Both the position numbers and the translations under genes were made by a program. The notes under the pieces are model-generated. The model was given only the letters and a program-made list of their open reading frames with translations, was not told where the DNA came from and did not search any database. A stretch of 64,000 nucleotides of DNA from Pratylenchus scribneri. Taxonomy: Eukaryota > Nematoda > Chromadorea > Rhabditida > Pratylenchidae. The DNA lies in NCBI GenBank assembly GCA_030063045.1, contig JAQSEB010000003.1, positions 682,001 to 746,000 of the forward strand, given 5' to 3'. Shown here piece after piece: positions 12,601-26,200 of this stretch. How positions within the stretch are numbered: the first letter of the stretch is position 1; every line of letters begins with the position of its first letter.

Positions 12601-15600
12601 GGAATTAAAATAGATTTATTTATTATTTATTTGACGAAAAATGCAGCAATAAGTGAGAAAAATTTGGATATTTTATTGCAATTGTAATTTATTTAATTAA
12701 TGTATGCAATTGCAGACTAGGAAGTACTAAAAGTTCACTTTAAATTTGTATAATGCTGCCCATTCCCAATATCAGTATCAGCCATTGGGAAATTTTTTTT
12801 TAAATTTTGGAACATTAATGCTAGCCAGAAAATGTTGTGGATCTTTGTAGGGCGACTCAAAAAAAGTTTAAGCCTTATATAAAAGGTCAATTTGGGCGCA
12901 AATGGATTTGGAGAAATGAGGGGGACAAGGTCGTACGCATTATTAATTTAGGCAAATGGGTGTGGATTACATTGGATTAACTTGTAAAAGAGGGTATTAA
13001 AATTCACTCCAAATTTGGATTTTTTCGACATTAGGAGTGGCTCTTCTAGAAGATTTCTTTTTGGATTGACTGTCAAATTAATGGAATTGAGACATTTTTG
13101 ATGAATTCAGTGTACATTCTAGCTGATCACAATTCGAGAAGGCTATTAAATTAGTGTAAATTGAATTGTAATGATTTCATTATCACAAATTCTTAATGGA
13201 TAAAAATCAAATTGATGTTTATGAAAAGGAAAACCTAGCGAAACGCTAATGGCCATAGAGCCAAAAGTCTTTGCCCTATTTGTAGTAGTTTATTTTGGAT
13301 TGTTTACATAAATCAGTGGAAATTAAATTGAAATGATTTATTTAGCAGAAAGTTTTACTTTTAAGGGATAAAAGACAAATTGATACGCTTTTATAGGAAA
13401 AATTTCTAATAAGGCATGCAAATGGCCATTAGGTCAAACAAAGTCAATTCTCTACAAAAGTCTAATTAAAACAGATATAAATTCAATGATCACTTTGATC
13501 AAAATGTTCAAAGTCAATTGACTTTAGATTGTAAAAATATCATGGATTTTGCCGGGAATGTGGAGGGACCTTCCAATTTATTATCACGTCCTTGCTATTA
13601 TTGGACCCTAAAGTCAGCACAAAAGTGAAATGATTCTGATGGAATGGACCCTTTTGGCCATCCATCCATCCAAAAGCAGCACATTTTGTGCTCTTTCTTT
13701 GTTATACTTTTTCGCCCGACGGACCCAAAATCTTCTTCTCCCAACATCCGGCGCTTTCTTTTCACTTCTCCAAAGGTAAAAAAAAGCGAGCCATGGGTTC
13801 TTCGAGAAAAGAGAGGAAAAGGAGGAGGCTGTCCAGCAGAAAACAAAATCGGCTGGCCATCTTCCACCTCCAAATGATAGGTCCAAAAGGCCCTCCCGTC
13901 AGTTGGTTATTGGTGTGGTGGACCCGGCAGGCAATAAGGGACCCTTGGCCATGGAAAATGAATGGTCCGGCGATAGCCCGAACTACTCTTGGCTTTTGGG
14001 GCTAGATGGATGCTTGTGTGATTTGAAGGTGGAAAGGTGGGAGGGAAAGGGCTCATGCGAAGGCAGGCCATTGGCCGTTTTTTGTGGCCGGACATTCCAC
14101 CTTCCCCCCCTCCCCCCCCCCCCCTCTTCCATTCTCGTCTTTCTTCTTTTCCGCTATTTTTAGTTCAATTGGGCCCCGACGGGAAAGGTGGGATGGCGGA
14201 AGGGGAAAAAAGGAGGAGGCTGTGGCCGAAGGAGAAAGGCCATTTTTGTGCAAATACTGCCAGCCGCCCCCCACTCCTTGCTGATTGTGTGTATGTGTCC
14301 AATTTTTTGGCCGTTGCCCATTCCCCTCCCTTTCTCTTCTATCATATTGCTCGAGCTGTGGTGATTTGCTGTACGAAATAAAATAACGGGAAATAAGAAA
14401 GTAAGGAACGCGCAGGGCATATGAGAAAATTAATGTGAGGGAAATTCACCCAAAAATTTGGATTTTTGAAAAAAAAATAATAAGGAAATTTACTAATTCG
14501 TTCAAGAATGGAACATGTCAATCTTCTAAGAAATAAAATAACTGAATGAGAAGGAAATTAGCCTAAAAATATTGAATTTTAGAAATATCTTTCGACCCAT
14601 GTAAAATAATATTCTTGGTTAATAATTAATATGGCGAAAATTTAGCTTTTTTAAAATATTTAAATTGGGTTGGGGTTGCATTTTAGCCATAAAATTTTGC
14701 ATATTAATTTTGAATTACTTATTAAGGGGCATTTCTCTTATTTATTTCGCAATTTTAAAAAATTTGTATATTAAACTAAAAAAAAAATTTTGAAATTTTT
14801 TATTTCTATTTTATTTATATAATTTTTAAAATTTGAAAAATAAAAATTACGAAATAACTAGCTATAAACAATTTTTTTGGCTACTTAAAAATTTGTTTTT
14901 GTCAATTGTCGAAGAATATCGCGGTCAAAATTTCATTGGAATAATCAATTTATAATAGGGACCATTTGAGGAGGAATAAATGATAAAATGGCCAAATTGA
15001 CGGGGACGGGGAATGTGGAAGGAGATAGATGGACATTGGGCAATTGAAGCGGTTATAATTATTATTATGGACAAAATGAATGAATAGATAAGGAGAAAAG
15101 GCTAATAATTCGGAAAAATCATATTCGAATTTGCCAGCCGGCACCAGTCCATTTATGGATGAACGAAGATTAAGAAATTAGAGAATAGAATATTTTTGGG
15201 AAGAAAATTGTTTATTTTAAAAAATAAAAAGTGTTTGAAATTAAAACCACTTCAGTAAATTTAACATTTCATTGTCAGTGTTGAAATATTCTTATTCACA
15301 AAAATGGCAGAATGAAAAGTAAATGGAATTAATTTTATGAATTTTGAATAAAATTAAAAGGGTGAAATGGCTCTACTAATGAAAATATAACATTTTTAGA
15401 CAGCGAATTTTTGTTTCAGCCAAAGGCTGTCCATAAAGTTGTAGGGTCGTATTGCCCAGCAGAACAGCCACAGTGAATGAATTCTGCTGCCACCCATCAT
15501 CATTCGCCCCCTCACCCAACCCTACAACAACTTTGCCCGTTGCGCAGCTGGCTTTTCATGCACTGCGCAGAGGTGAAGGGCGAATGTAAAAGGGGAAATG

Positions 15601-16134
15601 GATGATGTGGAAGGGAATTTTTTGGAAAGGGGCGCAATGGACATATCCACCAGAACCGGATTGGCCGGCTTTGGCTCTGTTGGATGATGGGATGGAACAT
15701 GGATGGACCCCAAAGGGTGGATATTGGTCCCAAAGGGCGAGTAAAGACTGGCTAAAGGGACAAATCCTCGCGCTGCCAACGATTCCATCGCCCCTACCAG
15801 CTTTAGGTCCGGCCGATTTCCACCTCTGGCCTTGCTGCGCAATTTGATGTGATTTGCCTATGCCTTTGCGTTCAAGGCGCCCTTCGCCCTCCCATTTTCT
15901 TCTCCTTGTCCAATGACCAATGTGCATCTTCTTTTCGCCTCCGGCTAGCTTTTCCAATTTGGGAAGGATGGTCCTTCCCTCCAATGGTCCTTTTAAGGCC
16001 GGCTTTTTCCCTTTCTGATATTTCTTTTGAAGGAAATTATATTTCATGCGCGAAATGGATGGGTGGATATCAGAATTACAAAAAAGAATGAATTTATTAT
16101 AGAATTCGGAAATATAAATCATAATTAATTTTCA
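12601..16134. other. Spacer with two GC-richer islands
   Basis: The islands at about 13,590-14,420 and 15,480-16,060 are open in many frames on both strands and include C-runs near 14,104-14,124. No domain, splice structure or RNA gene was recognised. The remainder is AT-rich spacer. Confidence 0.45.
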
Positions 16135-16475
16135 ATTCAGAATTACAAAACTAAATAAATTTTTATCAGAATTAAAAATCAGAATTAATAAGTAAATCAG
16201 AAATACAAATCAGAATTAATTTTAAAATTAAAAGAATAAATTTAAAAATCAGAATTAAAAATCAGAATTAATAAATAAATCAGAATTAAAAATCAGAATT
16301 AATAAATAAATCAGAATTAAAAATCAGAATTAATAAATAAATCAGAATTAAAAATCAGAATTAATAAATTAATCAGATTTAAAAATCAGAATTAAAAATC
16401 AGAATTAATAAATTAATCAGATTTAAAAATCAGAATTAATAAATGGATCAGAATTACAAATCAGAATAAATTTAG
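16135..16475. repeat. AT-rich tandem array of AATCAGAATTAATAAAT units
   Basis: Irregular alternation of AATCAGAATTAAAA and AATCAGAATTAATAAAT gives units of about 17 to 33 bp. The TCAGAATTA word resembles the AAATCAGAA part of the 12-kb satellite, which may point to a distant common origin. Confidence 0.85.
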
Positions 16476-19400
16476 CATGAATTAAATTAATAATAAATTG
16501 ATTGCTTATATAAATTTGTATTTTTGGAATAATATAATAATAATAATAAAAATAAAATGGGCGACAATTTATGGTTTAAAGATTTGGTGAATGGATGATG
16601 TATTAAAAAATTGGTGACATTTCTTGCGAAGCATTTTAAGCTAGACTTAAATGCTGAAGCAAAATTACCAAAAAATGAAACAATCAAAAAGTCACCAGAG
16701 AGGGTCAGCTGGAAAGAATTTTTTGGGCGGTTGCATTTTTTCCTGCATCCGAAAATCGCTGTTGGTGACTGTCCTTCCACCCATGGCCATCACAGAAGCA
16801 AAATTAATTGCTAAATGGAAGGATGTTGGGCTTTGGATTTGGAGGATGGAATTTAGGGGTGGCTGTCCATTTTCCGCCTTCAATTTGGAAAAAAAAAACA
16901 ATGAAAATTGGCCGTCAACACTTATTTAAGTTTAAGTGAGAGGGAGAGATTTGGCCTTTCCCCTTCAAACAAAAAGTTGGACCCCAATTTGGTCCCTTAT
17001 AAAAAGGATTATTATTATTTCATTTTATCAGCAGGTGCCATTTGGCCCAAAAAAACTATTTACTTGAACGTTGAGCCCGAATTGGATTGAGATTGAGAGG
17101 CAAAAAGAGAGGTGGTGGGAGGGTGGAAGGTGAAGGCTTGGCATTAAATAAATAGCCTCCTCCGATTTGGAATATGTCGCCACTTTCGCTCATTGGATAT
17201 TTTTGTATGAAAAGTGAAAAGGTCGACCAAATCCATATTCCATACACACAGGTGTTATTCCCTGGTTTGCCAAAAAAGGTGAGGTGACATTGGGCATTTC
17301 GATTATGGGCAAATGCCAAAAAGATGGAGGAGAAAAGTGGCACTCAATGAAGAAGGCATGCGAGGGTATATTATTTGATTTTTAGGATATATTATTGATG
17401 GGAAAAGGCCATCTTAGGTTAGATACTTATTAGTTTGGACCAGCTGAAAGCTGAATTGAGCTAATTCGTGCGCTCAGGAAGAGAAGGAATTGAATGGGGG
17501 GGGGGGGGGGGGGGGTAATCAACTTGTGCTGATTTATTGAAATTATAGCTCGCGTTTCAAATGATCATCAATCAAATAATAGGGATAATGAAAAGTACTA
17601 GATTGAATAATTTTGTTTAAAATTAATTTATATTGGGAAATAATCTTTTTAAGATGGATAGAGCCAACAAAAATTGATAAAGGTCTAAAAGGGTAAGGAA
17701 AATTTTCAATAGGCTAATTAATTCATATTGAATATTAGATTTTTGTAAAAATTTAAAAGTTGGAAAGATTTTTGACATTTCTAAATGGGAATGGGTTGGA
17801 ATTGGAATGAATTTTGGAGAAGAATGACCTTGGAGGATGACCCCCACCCCAATAAAAGCAATGGGATAACACCTGGCCTTGCTCGGATATGAATGCGAAT
17901 TTGGCAGCTAAAATCCTTGGATGAATGGCATTTCAGCCGCCTCTATAATTCAAGTCGGAATATGCCATTTGATTTACATCCAATCTTTTTGATTTCCTAT
18001 ATATTTTGGATTGTTTGGAATTTGGAAATTAATATAAAATGAAATAATCAATGATAAATCTGACATTAGAGGATTTAAAAAATTTTTAATATAGAAAGTA
18101 AAATTAATTATTTAGTATTCGTATTAATTTTTGGCCATATTATATTATTTGAAAAATAAAATGAAGAAATGGGAATAATTCTTGAAGGCAATCGTGTTCA
18201 TAAATTTAATGCGCAATGCGTTAAATAGCAAATTGGCCCAAAGAATAAAATAATGGCACTTTCACTTTATTTCAAAAGAAGGAATTTTTGTTATTTACCT
18301 TTATAAATTTTCTTTATATTTTTGGCTGGGATATGGTCAAATGAATGTCTAAAATTTATGGTGCATTAAATGGCAAATAAATGAATAAAATAAATTTTAT
18401 TAGGCAATTATAATTATTTAAAAAATGATTTTCTGCATTTTCTCTTAACTTTTCCAAACATTTTGGCTAAGTAATAGTCAAATGAATGTGCTCTAACTAA
18501 TAAGGGGAAGAGGGGACATTGTGAAAAATTTACGGGCGGATGGACATTGGGCTATTGGGCACACACTTTTTTTGGCTTCGAATAGGGCAATGGCTTTGCT
18601 CTGTGGGCTTAATGGTTGCGCCCTATGTGAAAGCGCCACATCCTCCCTTTCAAATGGGCCAGCAATCCCCTCCCTATCCAAAGGGACATTAGAGGGATGA
18701 AAGCTGCGCGACCATCATGGCTGGAACAGGAAAAACAGGTTTTTCCCATTCGTCCAGAGAGAGTTCGGCCGTCGTCCATTCCCCCAAATTTCCCCACCAC
18801 TTTTGCCCCTCTCACTTTTTTCCCTTTGATCCCTTCAATCCGAAGTCCCCATTGCTCCATCGGCCATCCACATCCATTCCATCGCGCCATTTTTCCCCAA
18901 TCATTTTCAGCCAGCGGCAGCCGGCTTCATCCCTTGCGCATTCATCATTCCCCCACAAATCTCCTCTCTCCAATTGCCGAATCCGACCAGCCTCTTTAGC
19001 CCCTTTCTCTCTTGCGCTTTGCCCAGAGCATCCACATTCGGGGGTCGGGGCCATTCCTTTCACCAATTTCATCAGTAGCATTTTTCGCCTCCATGCAATC
19101 ATTCGCGCAGGCGCATTCACCCCTGTGCCTTCCCTCCCTTTCCTGTGTGTTTTGCCTATGCCCTTCCAATTTTCCTCTTCTGCTTTTCCCCATCCCTAGT
19201 TGGAGGGGATTTGGTCAGCAAAAAGAGGGTGGGGGATATACGTCCAAATTCATGTTTTTCTGCTGGAGAGAAGATCCGTCCACATCGCCATAGCAAGCCG
19301 ATAATTCTCATCCAAGGGAAAAGTGACCAGCAGCTGCTGGTCAGCCGGCTCCCTCCAATGTGGGAAAACGAAAGGGAACCCAAGGGGTGAATTGTATATG

Positions 19401-21519
19401 CTTTTTGATTGCGATGGGCACAAAGGCAATGGGCAGGGCAGATTGCGCAGCAATTGAATAACCAGATTCCTCCTTCACGTTTATTTTTTCATGGGCATCC
19501 AATTCAATTCCGATGTGATGGGATTGGCCGCTGGCTTTCACTTTTTCAGTTGGGGGAATGGGGCGCGATTTACGGGTGTAATGGTAAAATTTGATTCGGG
19601 GAAAGTGCCGGATGAGGATGACGGATTAAAGTGGGAATGGACATTTTCAGGATTTGAAAATAACAATTAAATTAAAAAAATGGATAATGAAAAGGTGAAA
19701 ATTGGAAAATGGAATTTAAAAATGGAATTTCAAAAAATTCGATGGAAATTCTAGAATAAATATTTATTTTATCACAATCTTTGGAAAACCACCCCCAACT
19801 TATTGCCATTTACTACTAATAAATAACTCAATATAAACTGAAATACTTTCATGATTTTAGTATCACATTAAAGAGCAAACTGTTGCCTGTCTAATGATTT
19901 TTATTAAAATTGATGAAGTCCAAATAACAATTGAATATTACTTAGGACTTTGAAGACTGTTTCAAATTGTTTTTTTATTCATAGTTCCATCATTTCTGAA
20001 TCAATTACATTATAGTCAAAATTTGCTCTTCAATTTGATATAAAAATCATCAAAATTGGTTCAATCCTTCTAAAAGAATGATTACAGGCCAAGTGAATAG
20101 TCGAGGCGTATTCCGTATTCAATTATTTAAATTTGAACATGCAAAAAATTCGAGAGAAATTCTAAAATGAATATTTTTGTATTGGAATGATTTCGCATTT
20201 TATTTTATGGTATGGATGATGATTAATAGTAGAAAAAATAATCACAGGTCGAAGGCATTTCTAAAAAATGTCATGGCACATGACCTCAACCCAGAATCAA
20301 CTCTCATAATATCCAGTCAACATGGAGCCAATTTTTGCCTTTTTGAAGTAATCCAATTTTCGTCGGGTAAGCTTCAACAATTCTTTCAAAAGTTCTCACA
20401 GTTGATTAGCTTTTTGGCCCCACTTCATTCTTCACCCCACCATCTATGGCCTAATTTTTTGGGCCACAATGGCACCAACCAACCATCTTTTTGGGCAATA
20501 ATATCGCTTGGGCTCTTCCTTCGCCCTTTCTTTATCCTTTCACCCGCCAGTGCCATCAACAAAGCTTCTTCATGACACTGTGAAGAATACACTTTGTCCT
20601 TTGGGCCGAAAAAATGGGATAATTGAATTTTGCGCCACCCAATTACATGTGCCATGATGCCGAAGAAAAAGGTTGGAGTGGAATCGGTCATCCATATCAA
20701 GTGATGTGAATTGTCTCGAAAGTCGAAATGTCAAAAATGGATAAGGTTCCTAAAAAATATTTGTATTTAAAAGAATTTTTTCTCATTTGAAATACTGTTT
20801 TCAACCATTTTTTATTTCAAAATTTTCTGAAATTTTCATCAAATACTTTTCTAATCGATTGATAATCATTGAAGACAATAAAATAATATAAAAGACTAGA
20901 AAATAAAATAATATAAAAATAAATAATAAATTAATATTTTTTATTGCCTTAAACTTTTTCTATTTCATTATCCCCCAAATATTCCATCTTCAAAATTCCC
21001 GGAAGGAATAACCTGATGCTGCCCTTGAGCCTTCTTTTTTTAATGCCATCCTCTTCGTTTTTGAAGCGCCTTTTGGCGCGGTCATCGACTAATTTAAATA
21101 TGAATACGGGGTAAAAGCGCATCCTCCAAGGTTCCAGCTGAAGCCGGCTGGCTGAGATATGGATCAGAAATAAGTGAAAATATTCGAGAATATGATGAGA
21201 AAATTGGATCCAAATGAAGGGGGAAGATGGGAACAGGGATGAGTGGATTTAAAATTGATCCTTCCATCCTGAAAGAAATGACCCATCATATCATCTTTTT
21301 TGAACGAAAGCTTTTTAAAATTGAAGAAGAATTTTTCATTTGCACTTTCCATCGAACTTTTTAATCCACAATTAAGTCCTTTTAGATCTGTTTTTACTAC
21401 TTATTTTAAATCCCAAATTAATTATAAAAATATATCTGTGAAATGAAGTAGTATTAATTTTAAGCAATATTATTTAACCATCAAATTCCCAGTTTTATTG
21501 AATTTAATCCATAATAGTG
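16476..21519. other. Spacer with a GC-richer island
   Basis: A pure poly-G tract lies near 17,496-17,514. A GC-richer island at about 18,490-19,640 is open on both strands without protein-like features. No gene is supported in the interval. Confidence 0.45.
19840..20085. mobile_element. Diverged copy of the dispersed hairpin family
   Basis: The left side has CATGATTTTAGTATCACATTAAAGAGC-type sequence (about 19,849-19,876). The right side near 20,026-20,056 has GCTCTTCAATTTGATATAAAAATCAT, its approximate reverse complement. Related ends occur near 9,930, 30,300, 39,110 and 50,940. Confidence 0.5.
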
Positions 21520-21524
21520 GAATT

Positions 21525-23075
21525 ATTTTAGTGCAAAATAGGCGGAATTGTTTTAGTGCAAAATAGGCAGAATTATTTTAGTGCAAAATAGGCGGAATTA
21601 ATTTAGTGCAAAATAGGCGGAATTATTTTAGTGCAAAATAGGCAGAATTATTTTAGTGCAAAATAGGCGGAATTATTTTAGTGCAAAATAGGCAGAATTA
21701 ATTTAGTGCAAAATAGGCAGAATTAATTTAGTGCAAAATAGGCGGAATTATTTTAGTGAAAAATAGGCAGAATTAATTTAGTGCAAAATAGGCGGAATTA
21801 TTTTAGTGCAAAATAGGCGGAATTATTTTAGTGAAAAAGAGGCGGAATTATTTTAGTGCAAAATAGGCGGAATTATTTTAGTGCAAAATAGGCAGAATTA
21901 ATTTAGTGCAAAATAGGCAGAATTAATTTAGTGCAAAATAGGCAGAATTAATTTAGTGCAAAATAGGCGGAATTATTTTAGTGCAAAATAGGCGGAATTA
22001 TTTTAGTGCAAAATAGGCAGAATTAATTTAGTGCAAAATAGGCAGAATTAATTTAGTGCAAAATAGGCGGAATTATTTTAGTGAAAAATAGGCAGAATTA
22101 ATTTAGTGCAAAATAGGCGGAATTATTTTAGTGAAAAATAGGCAGAATTAATTTAGTGCAAAATAGGCGGAATTATTTTAGTGCAAAATAGGCGGAATTA
22201 TTTTAGTGAAAAAGAGGCGGAATTATTTTAGTGCAAAATAGGCGGAATTATTTTAGTGCAAAATAGGCGGAATTAATTTAGTGCAAAATAGGCGGAATTA
22301 TTTTAGTGCAAAATAGGCGGAATTATTTTAGTGAAAAAGAGGCGGAATTATTTTAGTGCAAAATAGGCGGAATTATTTTAGTGCAAAATAGGCAGAATTA
22401 ATTTAGTGCAAAATAGGCGGAATTATTTTAGTGAAAAATAGGCGGAATTAATTTAGTGCAAAATAGGCGGAATTATTTTAGTGCAAAATAGGCGGAATTA
22501 TTTTAGTGCAAAATAGGCAGAATTAATTTAGTGCAAAATAGGCGGAATTATTTTAGTGCAAAATAGGCAGAATTAATTTAGTGCAAAATAGGCGGAATTA
22601 TTTTAGTGCAAAATAGGCAGAATTAATTTAGTGCAAAATAGGCGGAATTATTTTAGTGCAAAATAGGCGGAATTATTTTAGTGCAAAATAGGCAGAATTA
22701 ATTTAGTGCAAAATAGGCGGAATTATTTTAGTGCAAAATAGGCGGAATTATTTTAGTGCAAAATAGGCAGAATTAATTTAGTGCAAAATAGGCGGAATTA
22801 TTTTAGTGCAAAATAGGCGGAATTATTTTAGTGAAAAAGAGGCGGAATTATTTTAGTGCAAAATAGGCGGAATTATTTTAGTGCAAAATAGGCAGAATTA
22901 ATTTAGTGCAAAATAGGCGGAATTATTTTAGTGCAAAATAGGCGGAATTATTTTAGTGCAAAATAGGCGGAATTAATTTAGTGCAAAACACGCGGAATTA
23001 ATTTAGTGCAAAACAGGCAGAATTAATTTAATGCAAAAAAGGCTGAATTAATTAGTATAAAACAAGCGGAATTAT
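21525..23075. repeat. Satellite, 25-bp unit, ~61 copies
   Basis: The unit reads AGGCGGAATTATTTTAGTGC followed by AAAAT. Two alternating variants (GGCGGAATTATTTT and GGCAGAATTAATTT) plus a rarer GTGAAAAAGAGG form are shuffled along the array. The rare form recurs 375 bp apart (about 21,830 and 22,205), suggesting block duplication. Edge copies at 22,980-23,075 are degenerate. The array ends about 200 bp before the start codon of the GT92 gene. Confidence 0.95.
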
Positions 23076-23271
23076 CTATCTTTCTTTAAAATAATTATTT
23101 CTTTTTAACACAATTTTTAGGGCTAATTCAGACAAGAATTTTCACTTTTTCGAATATTAGCTTTATTAAATTCCTCTATTTTTTTCAATTGACATTAGCT
23201 AAATCGCAAAATGTGAATCACAAATTACATTTCAAATACCAAAATAGAAATATTCCTTTTTAAGTCACAAA

Positions 23272-26200
23272 ATGTTGCTATTCTGGGTGCTCCGTCGATT
23301 GCTCCTCTTCCTCATTGTGCGCTTCTTTCGTCTTCGCAATTTTGTGTGGCGTGCCAGCTGCCAACGGTATTTCCTATTTCCTCTCACATTTATTCCCTCA
23401 AATTTGTATTCAAATTCAAAAATGTCCTCCATCCGAAAATTTTGTATTTTAAAATTTGGATCGCTTTCTCCGTCGAGGACGCCCAAATGATTGATTTGCT
23501 TTTATAAAAAGTCTAGTCCTCAAATGCTCTCCGAGCGATTTCGTTCGGAGATATGTTCGCCTCGCTCAACTTTAGGGTACAAAACCGAAATGCATCGTTG
23601 TTCAAAGGACGGTTTCCTTTCCTCAAAATTGATTTAAAAAAGAAAAGAAAGAGTGGATTTAATTAAAAATCCTCTCCGCAAAATTTTCGTCATTTATTCC
23701 TTTAATTTAGAGTATTCTTAAAGATTAGGATTCAATTTTGTTTTTGAGAATTATAAAATTTTTACCAAAACTAATTTTCCACAATTTTTTAGTTTTCTGC
23801 TTCGCCTCCGAGCCAATGGACGCATTCGACCATTTGTACAATTTATTGAACTGTTTTTAGTGCTAATCTTCTTGCTAATGTCAAGGGCGGCCACACCAAA
23901 GTGAATTCCGCTTTGATATAAAAATTTTTATTTTAAATTTAAAGGAGCCGCCGAATTCTGGCGTTGGCCATTCGCTCATTTTTACTCATTTTTCTGTTCA
24001 TTCTTTGCGTCACATTCAATATGCCATGGACGTATGTCTTTTTATTTTATTATATTTTTTTATAGAGAAAATATTATTACCCAAAAAAGGAATTAATTTA
24101 CCCAAATTCTTTCGTATCAAAAATATTATATTTTTGAGGAAATAACTGATACTAGAGCTCAGAATTAGGTTCAGGGCAGGATGGGATTAGGGCTAATAAG
24201 AACTAGGGGTTAGGGAATCTCAAAGAAATCTGATTTTACCAATTTATATGGCCTAAAAAATATGATATTTTCGACACGAAAGATTTGGGTTAATTAATTT
24301 TTTCGGAAAACTAATAGACTCTCTAATCAATATGTATTTTTATCAGAAAAAAATGTCCAAAAATAAATTAGATTAACTAGAAAAAATCAAAATTGTATAT
24401 TGAATTCTTTAAAATTGTCTGTGATGAAAAAATTTTCATGAGAAAATGTAACATTTACTGAGCCTGGTTTGCCTCACTCTCGTATAATTCATTAATTCAA
24501 TACCTTTTCGGAAGGTTGAAATATAAATCCCCATGGGGTACTAAACGAAAATTTACGGCACATATTATTTGTCCAAAAACATTTTTTATTATGAATTAAA
24601 ATTACAAAAATTATTTTAAACATATAATTTTTCTAATTCAATTAAATCCCCTAAATTACAATACAGTACCCAACATTTGGCCATCATTTCTACTAATTAT
24701 TTCGAATATTCCTCCAGGTAAATTCATTTTAACCTTAGTTAGCCTAAAATCCTTCCCAAAAAAGTTATCCCCCAAATACAATGGTGATCTTGTTCAATTC
24801 AAAACGGAGATTTTGGCCTCCTTGGCCATTGATTTGTATGAAAATTTTTTAATTAAATTGAACTATTGAAGAAAGGTCGAAGTCATAATGCCTCACATTC
24901 TCTTACATCCTTGGCCAAAGTGCGCTACGCGTTCACGCCAATCATGATATGCGGATGGTAACACATTTTAGTGTATTTTCTATGAAAAAAAAAATACAAA
25001 AAAATTTTAAAAAATTTCCTACTTCATTTTTTAATTTTTTTTCTTTATTAATTTGGATATTTTAATGAGGAAAGGAAAAATTTATAGGCCAAAAATCTGA
25101 TAAAGGCAAATTTTTTGGATACCTAAAATTTCCTTTATTTTTTCAATTTTTAATGAGGGAAAGGAAAAATTTATAGGCCAAAAATTTGAAAAGGGACCAA
25201 AAATTTCCTCTTTTAAATATTTTTATTCCCCATTTTAAAATCTATTTTTGATGCTTTTTTATATTTGTAAAAATATTTTCCGGTCCGTCTATTTGGCCGT
25301 TTGTCCAACAGTGCAGAGGCCAGCCGAATTTGCCCTTCGTGACATTCAAGTCCAATCCCAATCTGTGCCAGTGCCATATCGTCGTGTTAGCGACCAAAAA
25401 TATTCGGTTGTTGCATGTTTCAGTCCACTCTTCTACAACGAACGATGGCAGTTGATCATTCCTACGGTAAGTTAGAAGTAGAGAACAAAGTCGCTTTTCG
25501 TATAGTCGGTTTTAGTTCCGCTTTTCAGTTTAAAAAATTTTTCGGCTTCGATTTCTCCTATTTCGGTTTTATAAAACAAAAATTCCCAAATTTGGTTTTA
25601 AATTTCTTCGATTTTCTTAAACCGAAACTATTGAACTTTTCTAATTAGAATGCTGCTGATTTAACAATTTTTTGAATAAATTTATAGTTGGAAATTTATC
25701 GACAATTTGGTGTTTCACTACAAGTCTATTACATTCAAAGTATGCTAGTGGAAATACTCGATTTCATGAAGGCAAGTTTTGCTTTAAAATTGATTGATTT
25801 TTAACTTTATTTATTGAAAATTTTGATCCAATATTTTTATAAAAAAATTGGTTTAAATAGGGAGAAGTATGGGAAAAAAATTTATGAATAAATTAAAAGT
25901 CTAAAAAATGACTGAATTTAGCAAAAATATTTCCATCAAAAAAAATTATTTCTGAGGCCATTTAACTTGTCCATAATTTGATATAGGGTTAGGATTAATT
26001 TTAGGCCGGGAATGGAATTTAACCTTATATTTAGGTAGGTTAGAAATCTTAAGAGAGACTTGATTTGGATAAGTTATATATTTCCTCAAAAATGATTATT
26101 TTTACAGGAAAGATTTTCTGTAAATTCAATCATTTTTCGGACTTAAATACACTTCAATATTTCCAATATGTGAAAAATTATTTTTAAGAAATTCGTAGAA

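Noticed and set aside
16900..16945. Possible spliced-leader-like sequence (TTTAAGTTTAAGTGAG)
   Set aside because: Does not match a nematode SL core and has no downstream Sm-site/hairpin arrangement.
20177..20575. 132-codon + strand frame
   Set aside because: No recognisable family or splice structure, in a stretch with overlapping minus-strand frame and spacer-like composition.
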